From: CAWBRT01 sp963832785
GTDB lineage: Bacteria; Acidobacteriota; Terriglobia; Terriglobales; Acidobacteriaceae
NCBI GenBank assembly: GCA_963832785.1
Contig: CAWHVF010000002.1
Location: 124,001 to 188,000 of the forward strand
Length of the DNA stretch: 64,000 nt
Reading direction: 5' to 3'
Below the pieces are notes generated by a model that saw nothing but the letters and a program-made list of their open reading frames with translations, searched no databases and had not been told where the DNA came from. The translations under genes were made by a program, and so were the position numbers. Below, one piece after another: positions 63,353 to 64,000 of this stretch (within the stretch, counting starts at the first letter, position 1; each line of letters begins with the position of its first letter).

Positions 63353-63733
63353 TCACTTGCCTTTGAAGGCTTCGACCAGCAGTCGTCCTTGCTGCTCGCT
63401 GACGCCCTTCATGCGAAAATTCAGGCGCACGGAGTTGAGCAGAGAAATATCCGGGCGCACCGGCCGGGAACGGTCCATCCAGCCCTTAACGTCCACGGCG
63501 ATGGCCTGCAACGGTACGCCCTGTGCTTTGGCCAGCACCTGCACCAGTTCAACCCCGCAAGCCGCCACGGCCGCCAGGAACAGCTCGCTGGGGGTGACGG
63601 CCTCGCCGGGACAGCCGTTTTGCACAGGTCCGTCCACTACGAAATGATGATGGCGGGCGCTGGCAAGCACGCGTCCGAAGGTGTCGGTGGAAGCTGCCTG
63701 CACTGCATACTCGCGCACCTCTGCCTGGGTCAT
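63353..63733 (-). CDS. OsmC-family protein
   Basis: A 126-residue OsmC-fold protein: TPSELFLAAVAACGVELVQVLA has the family Cys (AACG) and the N-terminal RHHHFVVDGP strand. The second catalytic Cys normally near the C terminus was not seen, so it may be a non-peroxidase branch. GGAGG lies six bases upstream of the ATG at 63733. It is divergent from the MarR-type gene with a 119-bp spacer, an arrangement like Ohr/OhrR pairs. Confidence 0.82.
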   Translation of the reverse strand: MTQAEVREYAVQAASTDTFGRVLASARHHHFVVDGPVQNGCPGEAVTPSELFLAAVAACGVELVQVLAKAQGVPLQAIAVDVKGWMDRSRPVRPDISLLNSVRLNFRMKGVSEQQGRLLVEAFKGK

Positions 63734-63817
63734 GGTTCACCTCCGCATGAAATTTTATGCCAGGCGCCGAAACCTTGCTTGAACACCGATACGGCCTCGA
63801 CCGGGAAATAAATTTGC

Positions 63818-63846
63818 TTGACACATGCAAGTATTATTAATAACCT
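63818..63846 (+). promoter_or_regulatory. Promoter and operator-like palindrome upstream of the MarR-type gene
   Basis: TTGACA at 63818-63823 fits a -35 box; TAACCT at 63841-63846, 17 bp downstream, could serve as a weak -10. Overlapping it is an imperfect palindrome GCAAGTATTATT / AATAACCTTGC (about 63827-63850). Its position in the divergent spacer suits autoregulation by the MarR-type protein; no binding evidence. Confidence 0.45.
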
Positions 63847-63852
63847 TGCCTC

Positions 63853-64000
63853 GTGAAGCCCTCCGCAAATTTCCACGGGCTACAGCAATGGTGGGACGAA
63901 CTCGAGCGCTTGGCCCGCATTCTCGGCCGGGTCGGCCCCGACGAGGTCTGCTGCGAGGGGCTCAGCCAGCGGCAGACGTCAATCCTGCGCACGCTGGTGG
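63853..64000 (+). CDS. MarR-family-like regulator (3' end outside window)
   Basis: The first 49 codons from a GTG read KPSANFHGLQQWWDELERLARI..., ending CCEGLSQRQTSILRTLV, which matches the start of a winged-helix MarR-type domain; the paired Cys in VCCEG is notable and could be redox-sensing. It is cut by the window edge. No strong ribosome site was seen; GTG at 63853 follows the palindrome closely. Divergent from the OsmC gene. Confidence 0.6.
   Translation, partial: MKPSANFHGLQQWWDELERLARILGRVGPDEVCCEGLSQRQTSILRTLV

Overview
The window looks like a piece of a GC-rich (roughly 60% or more by eye) Gram-negative soil-type genome or metagenome bin. I infer Acidobacteriota (Terriglobia-like). 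The reasons are the gene set (cdaA-cdaR-glmM, IS3-interrupted SYLF lipoprotein gene, Sel1 protein, PP2C/kinase pair, zinc-ribbon proteins) and many foldback-type intergenic repeats. The phylum assignment is inference from memory; no rRNA is present. One tRNA gene, tRNA-Pro(UGG), was found.

Region 1 (1-15.2 kb) is metabolic. It opens with the 3' end of a phenylacetate-CoA ligase coupled to an ACT-domain protein. A carboxylic-acid gene cluster follows: an IolB-like isomerase and a homocitrate-synthase-like enzyme diverge from an IclR regulator. A long minus-strand run then reads sdhA-sdhB-sdhC-sdhD-like, ligase beta, ligase alpha, a short citrate-synthase-like lyase, MFS, MBL hydrolase, MFS. 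The two ligase subunits look like the ATP-citrate-lyase/citryl-CoA-synthetase lineage rather than ordinary succinyl-CoA synthetase, and the short lyase keeps the citrate-synthase His/His/Asp triad. Together they could be a two-step citrate (or citrate-analogue) cleavage module. The flavoprotein has Gln where the FAD-linking His should be. I regard this as the most interesting system in the window.

Region 2 (15.6-30.7 kb) is housekeeping: rpiB, glyA, recA, ruvA, a DinB-like protein, polA, glmM-cdaR-cdaA (c-di-AMP synthesis linked to cell-wall precursor synthesis), an alpha/beta hydrolase and xseA. The spacers here carry AT-rich inverted arms around GC-rich hairpins, a dispersed foldback repeat family. 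glmM carries a single-base frameshift.

Region 3 (30.7-41.7 kb) contains a SYLF-domain gene split by a complete IS3-family element, a Sel1-repeat protein, phenylalanine hydroxylase, an actin-fold ATPase next to a bactofilin (possible cytoskeletal pair), an exported MBL hydrolase, a receiver-PilZ protein lacking the phosphoacceptor Asp, and the end of a rhodanese/ECF sigma/OsmC mini-operon.

Region 4 (41.7-55.9 kb) holds the rest of that mini-operon, tRNA-Pro, an Amt-type transporter with the first pore His replaced by Gln, a kinase/PP2C pair with an APC permease, an IS5-family element, rpsU, a DASS dicarboxylate transporter, citrate synthase and a PilZ protein.

Region 5 (56.2-64 kb) is a LIV-type ABC importer (livKHMGF) followed by a LarA-like protein. 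livK, livH, livM and livG contain about 20 frame changes, nearly all single-base insertions, while livF and the LarA-like gene are intact; base-calling or assembly error is the first explanation to exclude. The window ends with a small secreted Lys/Pro-rich protein, an OsmC protein and a divergent MarR-type regulator cut by the window edge.
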